Shown here in pieces: positions 25,280-34,216 of a stretch of DNA of 64,000 nt. A program made the translations under genes and the position numbers. The notes beneath the pieces are model-generated. The model worked only from the letters and a program-made list of their open reading frames with translations. It was not told the DNA's origin and did not search any database. The DNA comes from Dethiobacter alkaliphilus AHT 1. GTDB taxonomy: Bacteria > Bacillota > Dethiobacteria > Dethiobacterales > Dethiobacteraceae. Every line of letters begins with the position of its first letter. Within the stretch, counting starts at the first letter, position 1. The DNA is taken from contig NZ_ACJM01000003.1 in NCBI RefSeq assembly GCF_000174415.1, positions 62,001-126,000 on the forward strand. Reading direction: 5' to 3'.

Positions 25280-25741
25280 TTAGTTGTCTTCGTTTTCCAG
25301 TTCCAGTTCCAGGTCTTCTTCGAAGCCTTCGTAATCTTCGTCGTCGTTTACAAAGACGATGCGCTCACAGTTGGGGCAGAGAATTTCCACCACATCGTCG
25401 TCATCCAGCATGTCATCATCGATGTAGACGATTTCATGACAGTCGGGACATTCCACAGAAAACATTTCATCATCGTCTTCATCGTAGTAGTCCTCATCAT
25501 CTACCAGCAGCTCATCTTCTTCATAAAAATCTTCTTCCAGCTCATTTAGATCCTCATCGATGGCTTCGGCATAATCTACGATGTCATCGTAATCATCCTG
25601 CAGTTCTGTAACGGCTTCTGCCAATGAATCAATGACGTCAATAATTTGTCCAAAAAGTTTACCTTCACGGGTATTTTCCTCCATACCCAGGCCGGCAGCA
25701 AGCCCTTTTAAATACGCAACACGTGATTTCAGGTCTTCCAT
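25280..25741 (-). CDS. CD1247-like N-terminal domain fused to a very acidic zinc-ribbon tail
   Basis: 153 residues. The first 55 (MEDLKSRVAYLKGLAAGLGM, GKLFGQIIDVIDSLAEAV) match the helical N-terminal domain of the CD1247 family in Clostridia. The remainder is about half Asp and Glu with two CxxC pairs (VECPDCHEIV and ILCPNCERIV) that would bind zinc, and ends in an acidic tail. ATG at 25741 follows AAAGGAGG. It is cotranscribed after efp and ends at a strong terminator. The role is unknown; the acidity suggests binding of a basic partner. Confidence 0.85.
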   Translation of the reverse strand: MEDLKSRVAYLKGLAAGLGMEENTREGKLFGQIIDVIDSLAEAVTELQDDYDDIVDYAEAIDEDLNELEEDFYEEDELLVDDEDYYDEDDDEMFSVECPDCHEIVYIDDDMLDDDDVVEILCPNCERIVFVNDDEDYEGFEEDLELELENEDN

Positions 25742-25779
25742 GGGAAAGCCTCCTTTAAAGTGGTTTCTCAGCAAAAAAT

Positions 25780-26337
25780 CTACACTCTCTCAATATACTC
25801 ACCGGAGCGGGTATCTATACGCAGGACATCCCCTGCGTTAATGAAAAACGGGACCTGTACCACAAGCCCTGTTTCCATTGTTGCCGGTTTGGTACCACCT
25901 GATGCGGTATCACCTTTAATACCGGGGTCTGTTTCTTTTACTTCCAGTTCCACAAAGAATGGCAGTTCAATGCCAAAGATCTGGTCCTGATAAAACAATA
26001 CCGCGATGTTCATGTTTTCCTTAAGATATTTCACATCATTGCCTAACTGGTCGGCACTGAGAGCCATCTGCTCATATGTTTCCGTGTCCATCACATTATA
26101 CTCATCACCGGAGTTATACAAATACTGCATTTCCCGGCGATCCATCATAGCCCGCTCCACTTTCTCACCGGCCCTAAATGTTTTTTCGGTCACACCGCCG
26201 GTCTTGAGGTTTTTCAGCTTAGTGCGGACAAAGGCTGCCCCTTTACCGGGCTTAACATGCTGAAAATCAACAATGGTATAGACTTCATTATCTAACTCAA
26301 TGGTCATCCCGGTTTTAAATTCGTTTGTTGAAATCAT
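25780..26337 (-). CDS. efp: Translation elongation factor P
   Basis: EF-P relieves ribosome stalling at proline stretches. 185 residues, three beta-barrel domains: an N-terminal KOW-like domain with the tip loop KPGKGAA (Lys near 32, the usual modification site), and the C-terminal OB domain ending in [24 protein letters not shown] in part. It follows pepP by 15 bases, the usual pepP-efp pairing. Confidence 0.97.
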   Translation of the reverse strand: MISTNEFKTGMTIELDNEVYTIVDFQHVKPGKGAAFVRTKLKNLKTGGVTEKTFRAGEKVERAMMDRREMQYLYNSGDEYNVMDTETYEQMALSADQLGNDVKYLKENMNIAVLFYQDQIFGIELPFFVELEVKETDPGIKGDTASGGTKPATMETGLVVQVPFFINAGDVLRIDTRSGEYIERV

Positions 26338-26352
26338 CTTTACCCCTCCATA

Positions 26353-27420
26353 TTAGATGCAAACTAAATCTTTGCTGCTTTTTGTAAGATTTACTACGCC
26401 GTCTTCGGTGATGACCACCACATCCTCAATCCGCACACCGAATTCACCGCTTATGTAAACACCAGGCTCCACGGTAACCACCATCCCCGGCTTAAGCACA
26501 TCCTCTGAAACCGGTGACAGCCGCGGTGCCTCATGGATTACCCGACCCAAACCATGACCCAGTCCATGACCGAATTTTTCCGTCAAATCATACTTAGCCA
26601 AGACATTTCTGGCCAGCGCATCCGCTTCCGTTCCGTTCATGCCGGGTCGAAGCTGCTCAAGTGCGCTCTGCTGCGCTTCCAGAACTCTATAATACACATC
26701 CTTTTGCCGCTCTGTGGCACTGCCCACAAACACAGTCCGGCTCATATCCGAACAGTATCCGTTTAAAACACAGCCAAAATCCAGTACCACCGCATCGCCG
26801 GTCTCCAGCAATTTATCACCGGCCACGCCATGGGGCAGGGCAGAACGGGTACCGGAAGCCACAATAAAACTAAAAGACGGACCGCTGGCACCATTTTTAC
26901 GCAGGAAGAATTCCAACTCCAGCGCCACTTCCGCCTCCCGCACCCCGGGCCTGATAAAAGGCAGGATGTGGGTAAAAGCCTTATCTGTTAAAGAAACAGC
27001 CGCAGCAATGGCCTCCTGCTCACCCTTATCTTTTACGGCACGCAAGCCGTTAACCGGCGAAGGCAAAGCCTTAGTGGCCACTCCTTCCAACTGTGCCGTC
27101 AGTTTATCAAACACATCCACCGTCAGGTGGTCCCCTTCCACGACCAACTCACCAAGCTTGTCCTTGGCCAAAAGGGAAGAGACCTGCTTCCAGGGAGCTC
27201 CCGCCACATCCTCAATGGTAAACGAGGCGGACTGAGCCCGAGCCTGCTCCAGGTAGCGAAAATCTGTGAGCAGGTACGCCTCCTGCGGCGTGACCAACAA
27301 ATAACCGGAAGTGCCGGTAAATCCGGACAGGTAAGCAATGTTCACCGGATTGGTCACCAGCAGTGCCCCAATATCATCTTCTGCCAGACGCTCTCGTAGA
27401 TTATCTACCCTTTTTAGCAT
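26353..27420 (-). CDS. pepP: Xaa-Pro aminopeptidase (M24B)
   Basis: About 355 residues. This family releases N-terminal residues preceding proline using two metals. Metal ligands are seen in VVLDFGCVLNGYCSDMSRTVFVG (two Asp), FGHGLGHGLGRVIHEAPRLS (His), MVVTVEPGVY (Glu) and GVRIEDVVVITEDG (Glu). ATG at 27420 starts one base after the aroQ stop, indicating coupling; the frame is open further upstream without support. Confidence 0.94.
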   Translation of the reverse strand: MLKRVDNLRERLAEDDIGALLVTNPVNIAYLSGFTGTSGYLLVTPQEAYLLTDFRYLEQARAQSASFTIEDVAGAPWKQVSSLLAKDKLGELVVEGDHLTVDVFDKLTAQLEGVATKALPSPVNGLRAVKDKGEQEAIAAAVSLTDKAFTHILPFIRPGVREAEVALELEFFLRKNGASGPSFSFIVASGTRSALPHGVAGDKLLETGDAVVLDFGCVLNGYCSDMSRTVFVGSATERQKDVYYRVLEAQQSALEQLRPGMNGTEADALARNVLAKYDLTEKFGHGLGHGLGRVIHEAPRLSPVSEDVLKPGMVVTVEPGVYISGEFGVRIEDVVVITEDGVVNLTKSSKDLVCI

Positions 27421-27421
27421 C

Positions 27422-27859
27422 TCAGCTTTCCCCATCCAGCAGGTTAACCGCCGCCCGCAGCCCCAACAGATAACTGTCAAAGCCAAAGCCGCTGATTTGC
27501 CCTCTGGCCGCACCGGCTGTTACCGACTGCTGCCGGAAAGGCTCCCGGGCATGGATGTTGCTGAGGTGCACTTCCACCACCGGACCGGAATAATCGGCAA
27601 TGGCATCCCGCAGCGCATAACTGTAATGGGTAAACGCCCCGGGATTAATAATAATCCCGTCCGCTTCCGTGGTCTGGATGATATCAATTAGCTTACCCTC
27701 ATGGTTGGACTGAAATGTCTCCAAAGCTATCCCCAACTCAGCCGCCAGCTCAATTAGCTTATCATCCAGCTCTTTTAGCGTAGCAGTCCCGTACAACACC
27801 GGGTCACGCTGTCCCAGCTTATTTAAATTTGGTCCGTGAATAACAAGGATTTTTCGCAT
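27422..27859 (-). CDS. aroQ: Type II 3-dehydroquinate dehydratase
   Basis: Third step of the shikimate pathway: dehydroquinate to dehydroshikimate. 145 residues with [17 protein letters not shown] (catalytic Asn/Arg/Tyr region), [34 protein letters not shown] and [18 protein letters not shown]. Normal length for the dodecameric type II enzyme. It lies between aroK and pepP. Confidence 0.97.
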   Translation of the reverse strand: MRKILVIHGPNLNKLGQRDPVLYGTATLKELDDKLIELAAELGIALETFQSNHEGKLIDIIQTTEADGIIINPGAFTHYSYALRDAIADYSGPVVEVHLSNIHAREPFRQQSVTAGAARGQISGFGFDSYLLGLRAAVNLLDGES

Positions 27860-27968
27860 TGTATCTATCCATTCTCCCTGTCTCTTAGTATTTCGCTAAT
27901 ACGGTAAATAAATCCTGCACCGGCTTTTTTTAAACTTTACATGTAGCGCTTTTGTAATAATTGAGCGG

Positions 27969-28484
27969 TTACCCTTCACCCTGCAGCAAAGCCACCACTT
28001 CCCGGGCCACCACAAACGGTGCTTTACCCGCTGTGTCCACCCGCACATGGGCAGCCTCCCGGTACAGTGCTTCCCGCCTTTTATACAACTCTGCCAAACC
28101 ATCACTCTGCAAAAGCGGGCGGGTCTTGTCACCCTGCAGCCGCAAAGACAGCGTGTCCACATCCGCATCCAGCCAGACCACAAAGCCGCTCAGGCGTAGA
28201 TGCTCTACATTGCCGCCATCAAGCACCACACCGCCGCCGGTGGAGACAACCAACCCCTTTTGGGAAGCCAGCTCAGCCACCACCTCTTTTTCCGCCGCCC
28301 GAAAATACTGTTCACCGCGGGCCGCAAACAGCTCCGGAATGGACATACCTTCCCTTTCACTAATCCGGCGGTCTGTATCCACAAACCGCCGGTTTAGCAA
28401 ATCGGCCAAAAGCCGGCCAACTTCAGTTTTCCCCGTGCCCATAAAACCTATCAGCACCAGGTTTTTACCGGAGATCCGTTTCAC
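27969..28484 (-). CDS. aroK: Shikimate kinase
   Basis: Phosphorylates shikimate for chorismate synthesis. 171 residues with P-loop IGFMGTGKTEVGRLLA near 12-27, the shikimate-binding DTDRRISEREGMSIPELFAARGE region, STGGGVVL near 80, and the LID region RPLLQ. GTG at 28484 overlaps the stop of the preceding CBS-domain gene (GTGA). Confidence 0.96.
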   Translation of the reverse strand: MKRISGKNLVLIGFMGTGKTEVGRLLADLLNRRFVDTDRRISEREGMSIPELFAARGEQYFRAAEKEVVAELASQKGLVVSTGGGVVLDGGNVEHLRLSGFVVWLDADVDTLSLRLQGDKTRPLLQSDGLAELYKRREALYREAAHVRVDTAGKAPFVVAREVVALLQGEG

Positions 28485-29911
28485 TGCGCAACAGCCTCCC
28501 GTTTAACGCTTACCACCTTTTTCTCATTATATACAAACTCCTGACCTGTATACAAATCAACCTCAATGGTGCGGTCATAGCCGGGATGACCGTTATGCTC
28601 CAAAACCGTCAGCCTTGAGCCGTTAACCCGAAAACCTATCCGCGCATCACGCCTGGTCAGTCCGGCAGAAAGCCCGTCAATAATCCTCAGCAAACGAAAC
28701 ATGGGCAGCAGATGGGTGGGAAAATCCCCGGGCAACTCCGCTTCAGTGTGGTGATGGTAACGAATCAATGTCACCACATCGGAGGATTTACCGTAATACC
28801 TCTCCACAATATCCGCACTACGGTGAGCATGGAGCCTGCTGTCCTCAAAAACCTGACGCGGATCCACTTTTTGTCCCACATTAAGCACCGGCTGGGACTT
28901 GCCCACATGAAAAATCAGGGCCTCAACCAGAATATCCTTATCAATACCCAACAGCGACATAAGCCCTTTTTCATTCAAATCCGCCGCCACCTTCAAGGCG
29001 TTTACCACATGATGGTACCCGCCGTCATCGATAACTTCGGTAACCTCAATCTGACCTGTGGCCAGATGATAAATATCCCGGTATTCCGGGGTGCTCTTTA
29101 GTTTCTTTTCCACCTGGGAGTTGGGCAGCGTCAAAGCAAAGGCATTGTCCAGCTCATCCTTGGTTTTTAACAGCTGGTGCTGCATCTTCTTCATATCTGT
29201 AATATCAGTGAAGGTCTGCAATACTCCGGCGGTCTCCCCCTCCATCATGACGGGCACATTATTGGTGATAAAAACATGCCCCGAGGAGCTTTCCACCTCC
29301 ACATTATAAAGGGGCCGGCCCGTTTCCATAACCTGGCGCACCGGCGAATCATAATCTTTGTACATCTTAGAAACTCTGCCCAGCATCTTCTCAGCAGTTT
29401 TTCCGCTAATGCGCTCCGCCGCCGGATTAAATTCACAGATACAGTAATCCCGGTCCACCACCACCAAACCCTCACTCATGGACTCAATCAACAGGGCTGC
29501 CTGCCGGATCTGCGCCAACTCATTTCTGGTTTTGCGCACCGTTTCCGTGGTGTAATCCAAAACAGTATTTAAATTAAGATAACCCACCGGCACTTCATCG
29601 GAAACCACCGGCACCTGGGTAATTCCCCTGCTGCTCATTAAATCCGCCACTTCCTCAACGGGCGTATCAGGATAAGCCACCACCAGCCTTTGCCTGGGTG
29701 TCATCATCTGTTCTGCGGTACACTCCGGATTACCCTCAGCCACCGCCTTACGCAAATCATACCCGGAAATCAGCCCCAACAGCCGATTCTCCCTATCTGT
29801 AACCAAAGCATGTGATGTTTTCTTAGCCATCATCTCCTGCGCCACCGTAAACATATTCTGGTCCACAAGAACAATGGGGAGGTTAGTAACCATAATATCC
29901 TGTGCTAACAA
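28481..29911 (-). CDS. CBS-CBS-PAS-degenerate HD signalling protein
   Basis: 476 residues, no membrane segment. Residues about 1-120 form a CBS pair (IMVTNLPIVLVDQNMFTVAQEM, SRGITQVPVVSDE), which usually senses adenine nucleotides. A PAS domain follows at about 150-260 (SMSEGLVVVDRDYCICEFNPAAERISG). The last 200 residues resemble an HD-type phosphohydrolase domain but HVGK replaces the usual HDIGK, and RYHHHTE resembles the HD-GYP tail, so catalysis is doubtful. TTG start at 29911 has GGAGGGG upstream. It sits between the minor pilin genes and aroK and may link energy or redox state to pilus or metabolic control; that is inference. Confidence 0.75.
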   Translation of the reverse strand: MLAQDIMVTNLPIVLVDQNMFTVAQEMMAKKTSHALVTDRENRLLGLISGYDLRKAVAEGNPECTAEQMMTPRQRLVVAYPDTPVEEVADLMSSRGITQVPVVSDEVPVGYLNLNTVLDYTTETVRKTRNELAQIRQAALLIESMSEGLVVVDRDYCICEFNPAAERISGKTAEKMLGRVSKMYKDYDSPVRQVMETGRPLYNVEVESSSGHVFITNNVPVMMEGETAGVLQTFTDITDMKKMQHQLLKTKDELDNAFALTLPNSQVEKKLKSTPEYRDIYHLATGQIEVTEVIDDGGYHHVVNALKVAADLNEKGLMSLLGIDKDILVEALIFHVGKSQPVLNVGQKVDPRQVFEDSRLHAHRSADIVERYYGKSSDVVTLIRYHHHTEAELPGDFPTHLLPMFRLLRIIDGLSAGLTRRDARIGFRVNGSRLTVLEHNGHPGYDRTIEVDLYTGQEFVYNEKKVVSVKREAVAQ

Positions 29912-30035
29912 AAACGACCCCTCCAGACTCCACAGTTAATATAAATAATAAATGCCTATCTTTTCCTAACCAATACTTGGAATTCGACGCAATCAGACAA
30001 TAACCCTGCCAATTTACCGGGTTTATCCACTTTTT

Positions 30036-30488
30036 TTACGGAGGGGTCTCACTTATCCGTACCCTGCCGGTCACCGGTGTCACAATAACATAACGCCGGT
30101 TCCCCCTTTTATCCCGCAGCACCACATGTCCACCCCGATTAGGCGCCCCGGTATAACGAAAATATACAGTGGGCCGCCCATGCAAATGCACAAAATTATT
30201 CCCCCCGTAAGTCACCCCTTCCGGCAAACTCACCCACTCCGAGCCCCCCGGCAGATCCACCCGGTACCGCCCGCTAAACTCATAAAAAACCACATAACAA
30301 ACTTCCCCGCCGGCAATGGCCGTCTGCCGGGCCTGTCTTACCTGGGCCGCCAACTCCTGAGCCGCCGTCCGCAGCCCCCAGGTACTAACATGACCCACCA
30401 CCGGCACCGCCACCATACACAAAATACCCAAAATCACCAGCACAGTCACCAACTCCGCCAAAATAAATCCCCCGGCACCCCGCCTCAT
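30036..30488 (-). CDS. Minor pilin, FimT/GspH type
   Basis: 150 residues with a class III prepilin leader: basic MRRGAGG, cleavage before FILAELVTVLVILGILCMV, which is the hydrophobic N-terminal helix with Glu at +5. The body has GspH-like RTAAQELAAQVRQARQTAIAGGEVCYV. Minor pilins prime pilus assembly. Its ATG overlaps the stop of the preceding minor pilin by four bases; it is the last gene of the group. Confidence 0.85.
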   Translation of the reverse strand: MRRGAGGFILAELVTVLVILGILCMVAVPVVGHVSTWGLRTAAQELAAQVRQARQTAIAGGEVCYVVFYEFSGRYRVDLPGGSEWVSLPEGVTYGGNNFVHLHGRPTVYFRYTGAPNRGGHVVLRDKRGNRRYVIVTPVTGRVRISETPP

Positions 30489-31513
30489 CTTCTCAACTCC
30501 GTCTCCAACCAGGTAAGATTAAAACCCGGGCAATAACCCAACAACTCCGCCGGCAATTCCTCCAGCACATCCATTACCGCCCGGTCATCATAGCACACCA
30601 CCACCCTACTCAATTCCACCACCGGCGCCATAAGCACCCCATAAATTTCCTCCCACCACAAAAAACCACTCACCCTCTCCCCACTGTACACAACCAAACT
30701 CCCCGGCTCCTCCCCGCCAAATCCGCCTTCAATAATCACCTCCCCCTCAGCCAACAAAACCACATCCCCCCAAGGCACCTCAAGCAGCCTAACCTCCCCC
30801 AGCACCACAATCATCCCCGTAAACCAAAACTCTTCCCCAATCACCAAATCCCCCGGCACAAACAGCCGCTCACACCCCTCATAATCCCCTTCCAGCCAAA
30901 AAACTTCATCCACCACCGGCGGGATCTCCCACTCCCCGGTCTCCATCTCCCCAATATCCACCAGGGGAAAATCTTCTCCATCCCAAACACAGCCATGCCC
31001 CCCCACCTCTGCCTCCCCCGCCACCAATTCCCGCACATACAAATCCCCCGCAATCCGGTTTGCCCCGTTAAACTCCACATCCCCGGCCAAAACAGAACCC
31101 CGCACCGCCACCTCTTCCAAAACAATCTCCTCTGCTACCACAGCATTTCCCCCAAAAGGCTGCAGCCGTGCCAAAACCTCCACCCTCCTCTCCTTATCAC
31201 CGTACCGCCCCAGCGACTCGATCCGCTTAACATAGGACTTTTCCCCCTCACTAACCACCGCCCTAAACCGGGGACTGGGACCATAATCCTCCTCTGCCGC
31301 ATACTCCGCCAACAACCCAACTTCCCGGGGAAGCCCCGCCACCATCAGCGCAACCCCCGCCTCAGCATAGTAATAAGCCCGCTTTGCCTCTGCCATATGG
31401 CCACTCACCTTCAGATCCATTAACCCAATACTTAGCACCGTCACCCCCAGCAAAGTAAGCATAATAATCACATACATCAACACCAGCAGCACATAACCCC
31501 GCTCCTCCTTCAT
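30485..31513 (-). CDS. PilX-like minor pilin with large C-terminal domain
   Basis: 342 residues. N-terminus MKEERGYVLLVLMYVIIMLTLLGVTVLSIG is the PilX-type hydrophobic helix, with the family text AEAKRAYYYAEAGVA just after it. The long C-terminal part is rich in valine, glycine and acidic residues in regular beta-strand spacing (VEEIVLEEVAVRGSVLAGDVEFNG), suggesting a right-handed beta-helix like those of DUF7305-type PilX proteins. ATG at 31513 overlaps the pilW stop. Confidence 0.8.
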   Translation of the reverse strand: MKEERGYVLLVLMYVIIMLTLLGVTVLSIGLMDLKVSGHMAEAKRAYYYAEAGVALMVAGLPREVGLLAEYAAEEDYGPSPRFRAVVSEGEKSYVKRIESLGRYGDKERRVEVLARLQPFGGNAVVAEEIVLEEVAVRGSVLAGDVEFNGANRIAGDLYVRELVAGEAEVGGHGCVWDGEDFPLVDIGEMETGEWEIPPVVDEVFWLEGDYEGCERLFVPGDLVIGEEFWFTGMIVVLGEVRLLEVPWGDVVLLAEGEVIIEGGFGGEEPGSLVVYSGERVSGFLWWEEIYGVLMAPVVELSRVVVCYDDRAVMDVLEELPAELLGYCPGFNLTWLETELRR

Positions 31514-31994
31514 AGCCCCACCTCTAAATTCCTGGGCTCCACCGCCGACCGCAGCACAACCCCGTACCCTTCCCAGGAAGTCCGCACCACAAGCATCAGC
31601 ACCTCACCCTGCCGCAGCGTACCCCCCGGCTGCACCCACAACCGCTCAACACACCCGGCCAGCGGCACCGCCGGCCCACCGGGCAAGTCCACCAACAACT
31701 GCCGCCCCTGCAAATATAACCTGTAGCGCTTCAACTCCCCGTCCACATCTTTCCAGTACGTCACCACCCCATTGTCCTGATCCACCACCACCCGGTGGGC
31801 ATACTGCAGTTCATGCACCACCTCTTCCAAAGCAATCCTCCCATGCTGATGCGCCTCGGCCAACGCCGCCGACCGCTGCCAGAAACTGCTCCCCACCGGG
31901 TAATAAGAATACACCACCGCCAACACAATCCCCGTAATAGCCGTTACCACCAAAAGCTCAATCAGGGTAAACCCGCTCTTCCCAACTTTCTCAC
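31510..31994 (-). CDS. pilW: PilW-like minor pilin, reading frame broken at the leader
   Basis: Residues after the leader are a clear pseudopilin: SGFTLIELLVVTAITGIVLAVVYSYYP, then helical QHGRIALEEVVHELQYAHRVV. A GTG at 31994 overlaps the pilV stop (GTGA) and would start VRKLG, but that frame ends after 10 codons. The pilin frame itself has no ATG, GTG or TTG before the cleavage site. One extra G in the TTGGGAAGAG stretch (about 31980-31985) restores a perfect leader. So this is a sequencing slip, a true frameshift, or slippage control. The rest of the frame is intact to the stop. Confidence 0.7.
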
Positions 31995-32344
31995 CTTCCT
32001 ACAAAGGTTATCAAAACCAACTCCCGCCGCACTCCTTTTTCACTCCACTCCACCGTCACCTGCACCTGCTTAACATCTTCCCAAACCTCACTTACCTCCA
32101 CCCTACGGCTAAACCGTCCAAACCCTGCCACCTCCCCTTCTTCCTCACCAACCAACAAACAATAACTTCCGCTGCACACCATCTCCATCTTCTCCCGCGC
32201 CAAAACCGCTGCCTCCGTATGCACCCGCGCTCTCCCCTGCGCCTCTGCCCCCATGGTCAAAAGCGCCAACAGCGGCACCGCCACAATGGCAACCACCGCC
32301 AGCGCCACCAACAGCTCCACCAGCAAAAAACCCCGCTGCCCCAT
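31991..32344 (-). CDS. pilV: PilV-like minor pilin
   Basis: About 117 residues: MGQRG leader, cleavage before FLLVELLVALAVVAIVAVPLLALL, followed by HTEAAVLAREKMEMVCSG, typical of PilV/GspI. ATG at 32344 has GGGGGG six bases upstream; an ATG at 32350 touches it. It begins the minor pilin group after a terminator-like hairpin. Confidence 0.82.
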   Translation of the reverse strand: MGQRGFLLVELLVALAVVAIVAVPLLALLTMGAEAQGRARVHTEAAVLAREKMEMVCSGSYCLLVGEEEGEVAGFGRFSRRVEVSEVWEDVKQVQVTVEWSEKGVRRELVLITFVGR

Positions 32345-32363
32345 ACCCATCCCCCCAACAAAT

Positions 32364-32391
32364 GAAAAAAAGCACCGGAATAACCGGTGCT
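32364..32391 (-). terminator. Terminator between pilD and the minor pilin genes
   Basis: AGCACCGG (32371-32378) pairs with CCGGTGCT (32384-32391); on the minus strand seven T follow. It would lower transcription of pilV, W, X and fimT relative to pilM-D. Confidence 0.8.
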
Positions 32392-32411
32392 TCTCATTCT
32401 ATCTCAAACTG

Positions 32412-33155
32412 TTACAGGCCACTTATCCGTAAATACCACTCCAAAAGCTGTCGGCCCCACATGGTGACAACGAATGCTGCCAACACCAGAAACGGACCAA
32501 AGGGAATACCATCTTTTCGCTTCTTAATCCCCAGAATCAATAAAATTCCACCTATCAATCCTCCACCCAAAAAGGCCAGAAACATTAATAGCAAAAGTTG
32601 TGCCCATCCGTACCACAGCCCCAGCACAGCCACCAGCTTAATATCGCCGCCACCCATGCCGCCGCCGCTGACCACCGCCAAAAAGAGGAACAAACCGCCC
32701 CCCAAAAGCCCGCCCAACAAAGCATCGGACCAGGCCACCTGCGGCCAGACCACCTGAATCAGCAAACTATAGCCCAATAAAAGCAGTACCAACCGGTTGG
32801 GAATAATCTGATGGTCAATATCAATAAAAAAGATAACCAATAAAATAGCAAAAAACACTGCATGAATCACAAACTCAGGCCAGCCAAACCGCAAAAACAA
32901 CAACACAAACATTACCGCAGAGGCCAACTCCACCGCCGGGTATCGCCAGGATACCTCTGCACCACAGCCGGCACAGCGCCCCCGCTGCCACAGAAAGCTA
33001 AGGACCGGAATCAACTCCAAGGCCCCCAATCGCCGCCCACATCCGGTACAGTGGGACGGCGGAAACACCACCGATTCCTCCCTGGGAATCCGCCAGATAC
33101 AAACATTGAGAAAGGACCCGATAAACAGGCCAAAAACGAAAACCACCAACCACAT
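32412..33155 (-). CDS. pilD: Prepilin peptidase / N-methyltransferase
   Basis: PilD cleaves and N-methylates type IV prepilins at the membrane. 247 residues with eight hydrophobic helices, an N-terminal domain with two CxxC pairs (HCTGCGRRLG and GRCAGCG) and the two catalytic aspartates in FFIDIDHQIIPN and GGGDIKLVAVLGLWYG. Its stop-start junction with pilT overlaps by one base. Confidence 0.95.
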   Translation of the reverse strand: MWLVVFVFGLFIGSFLNVCIWRIPREESVVFPPSHCTGCGRRLGALELIPVLSFLWQRGRCAGCGAEVSWRYPAVELASAVMFVLLFLRFGWPEFVIHAVFFAILLVIFFIDIDHQIIPNRLVLLLLGYSLLIQVVWPQVAWSDALLGGLLGGGLFLFLAVVSGGGMGGGDIKLVAVLGLWYGWAQLLLLMFLAFLGGGLIGGILLILGIKKRKDGIPFGPFLVLAAFVVTMWGRQLLEWYLRISGL

Positions 33156-34216
33156 TACAGCAGTGCCCTTTCCAGCTCCGCTTTGTTAACCGCTCTGGAA
33201 ACCGCCTCTTCCCGGGTCACCACACCACGGATACACAAATCAGCCAACGCACTGTCCATGGTCTGCATGCCATGGTCCCGTCCGGTCTGCATCGCCGTGT
33301 ACAACTGGTGCTCGTTTCCTTCCCGCACCATATTAGACACCGCCGGCGTATTCACCAGCACCTCCACCGCCGCTACCCGGCCCTGTCCATCGGCCCGCGG
33401 CAATAACTGCTGCGAGATAACCCCTTTTAGCGAATCGGCCAACTGCAGTCTCACATAATTTCGTACCGACTCCGGGAAAACATCTACAATCCGGTGCAGT
33501 GCCAAAGGTGCCGTCTGGGTATGCAAAGTAGAGAAAACCAAATGGCCCGTCTCCGCCGCCGTCAGCGCAATGGCGATACTCTCCATATCCCGCATCTCAC
33601 CAATCAGGATAACATCCGGGTCATGCCGCAGCATATGCCTCAGCGCCACCGAGAAAGACTTGGTATCATTACCCACTTCCCGCTGCCTCACAATGGCCTT
33701 TTTATGACTGTGCAAAAATTCAATGGGGTTTTCCACCGTCACAATGTTGCAGGAACGCTCTTCGTTAATCATCCCCACCATGGAAGCCAGGGTAGTACTC
33801 TTACCACTGCCCGTAGGCCCGGTAACCACCACCAACCCCCGAGGCAGCCTGGACAAATCCTTTACCACCGGCGGCAGCCCCAAATCCTCCACCTTGGGAA
33901 TATCCCAGGGCACAGACCGCAGCACCACATCAAAGGAGCCCCGCTGCACCATGGCGCTGCCCCGAAAACGGCTCAGCCCCTCCACAGCATAAGAGAAATC
34001 CAGCTCCCACTCCTTTAAAAGCTGCTCCCTTTGCAAATCATCCAATACCGGCATCAGCATCTCTTTTACATCATCGGGCTTAAGCACCGGCATGTCCAAT
34101 GGCATTAGCGACCCGTAAACCCGCACCATGGGCGGCATCCCCACCGCCAGGTGCAAATCAGACCCCTCAAGCTCCACCGTCTTCCGTAAAAGATCATCAA
34201 AGTTAAATATACTCAT
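33155..34216 (-). CDS. pilT: Pilus retraction ATPase PilT
   Basis: 353 residues. PilT drives pilus retraction and twitching. Seen: VVVTGPTGSGKSTTLASMVG (Walker A), VENPIEFLH Asp-box region, HDPDVILIGEMRD (Walker B), and the His box GHLVFSTLHTQTAPLALHRIVDVFP, typical of PilT rather than PilB. The N-terminal GSDLHLAVGMPPMVRVYG fits. It overlaps the pilB stop. Confidence 0.95.
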   Translation of the reverse strand: MSIFNFDDLLRKTVELEGSDLHLAVGMPPMVRVYGSLMPLDMPVLKPDDVKEMLMPVLDDLQREQLLKEWELDFSYAVEGLSRFRGSAMVQRGSFDVVLRSVPWDIPKVEDLGLPPVVKDLSRLPRGLVVVTGPTGSGKSTTLASMVGMINEERSCNIVTVENPIEFLHSHKKAIVRQREVGNDTKSFSVALRHMLRHDPDVILIGEMRDMESIAIALTAAETGHLVFSTLHTQTAPLALHRIVDVFPESVRNYVRLQLADSLKGVISQQLLPRADGQGRVAAVEVLVNTPAVSNMVREGNEHQLYTAMQTGRDHGMQTMDSALADLCIRGVVTREEAVSRAVNKAELERALL

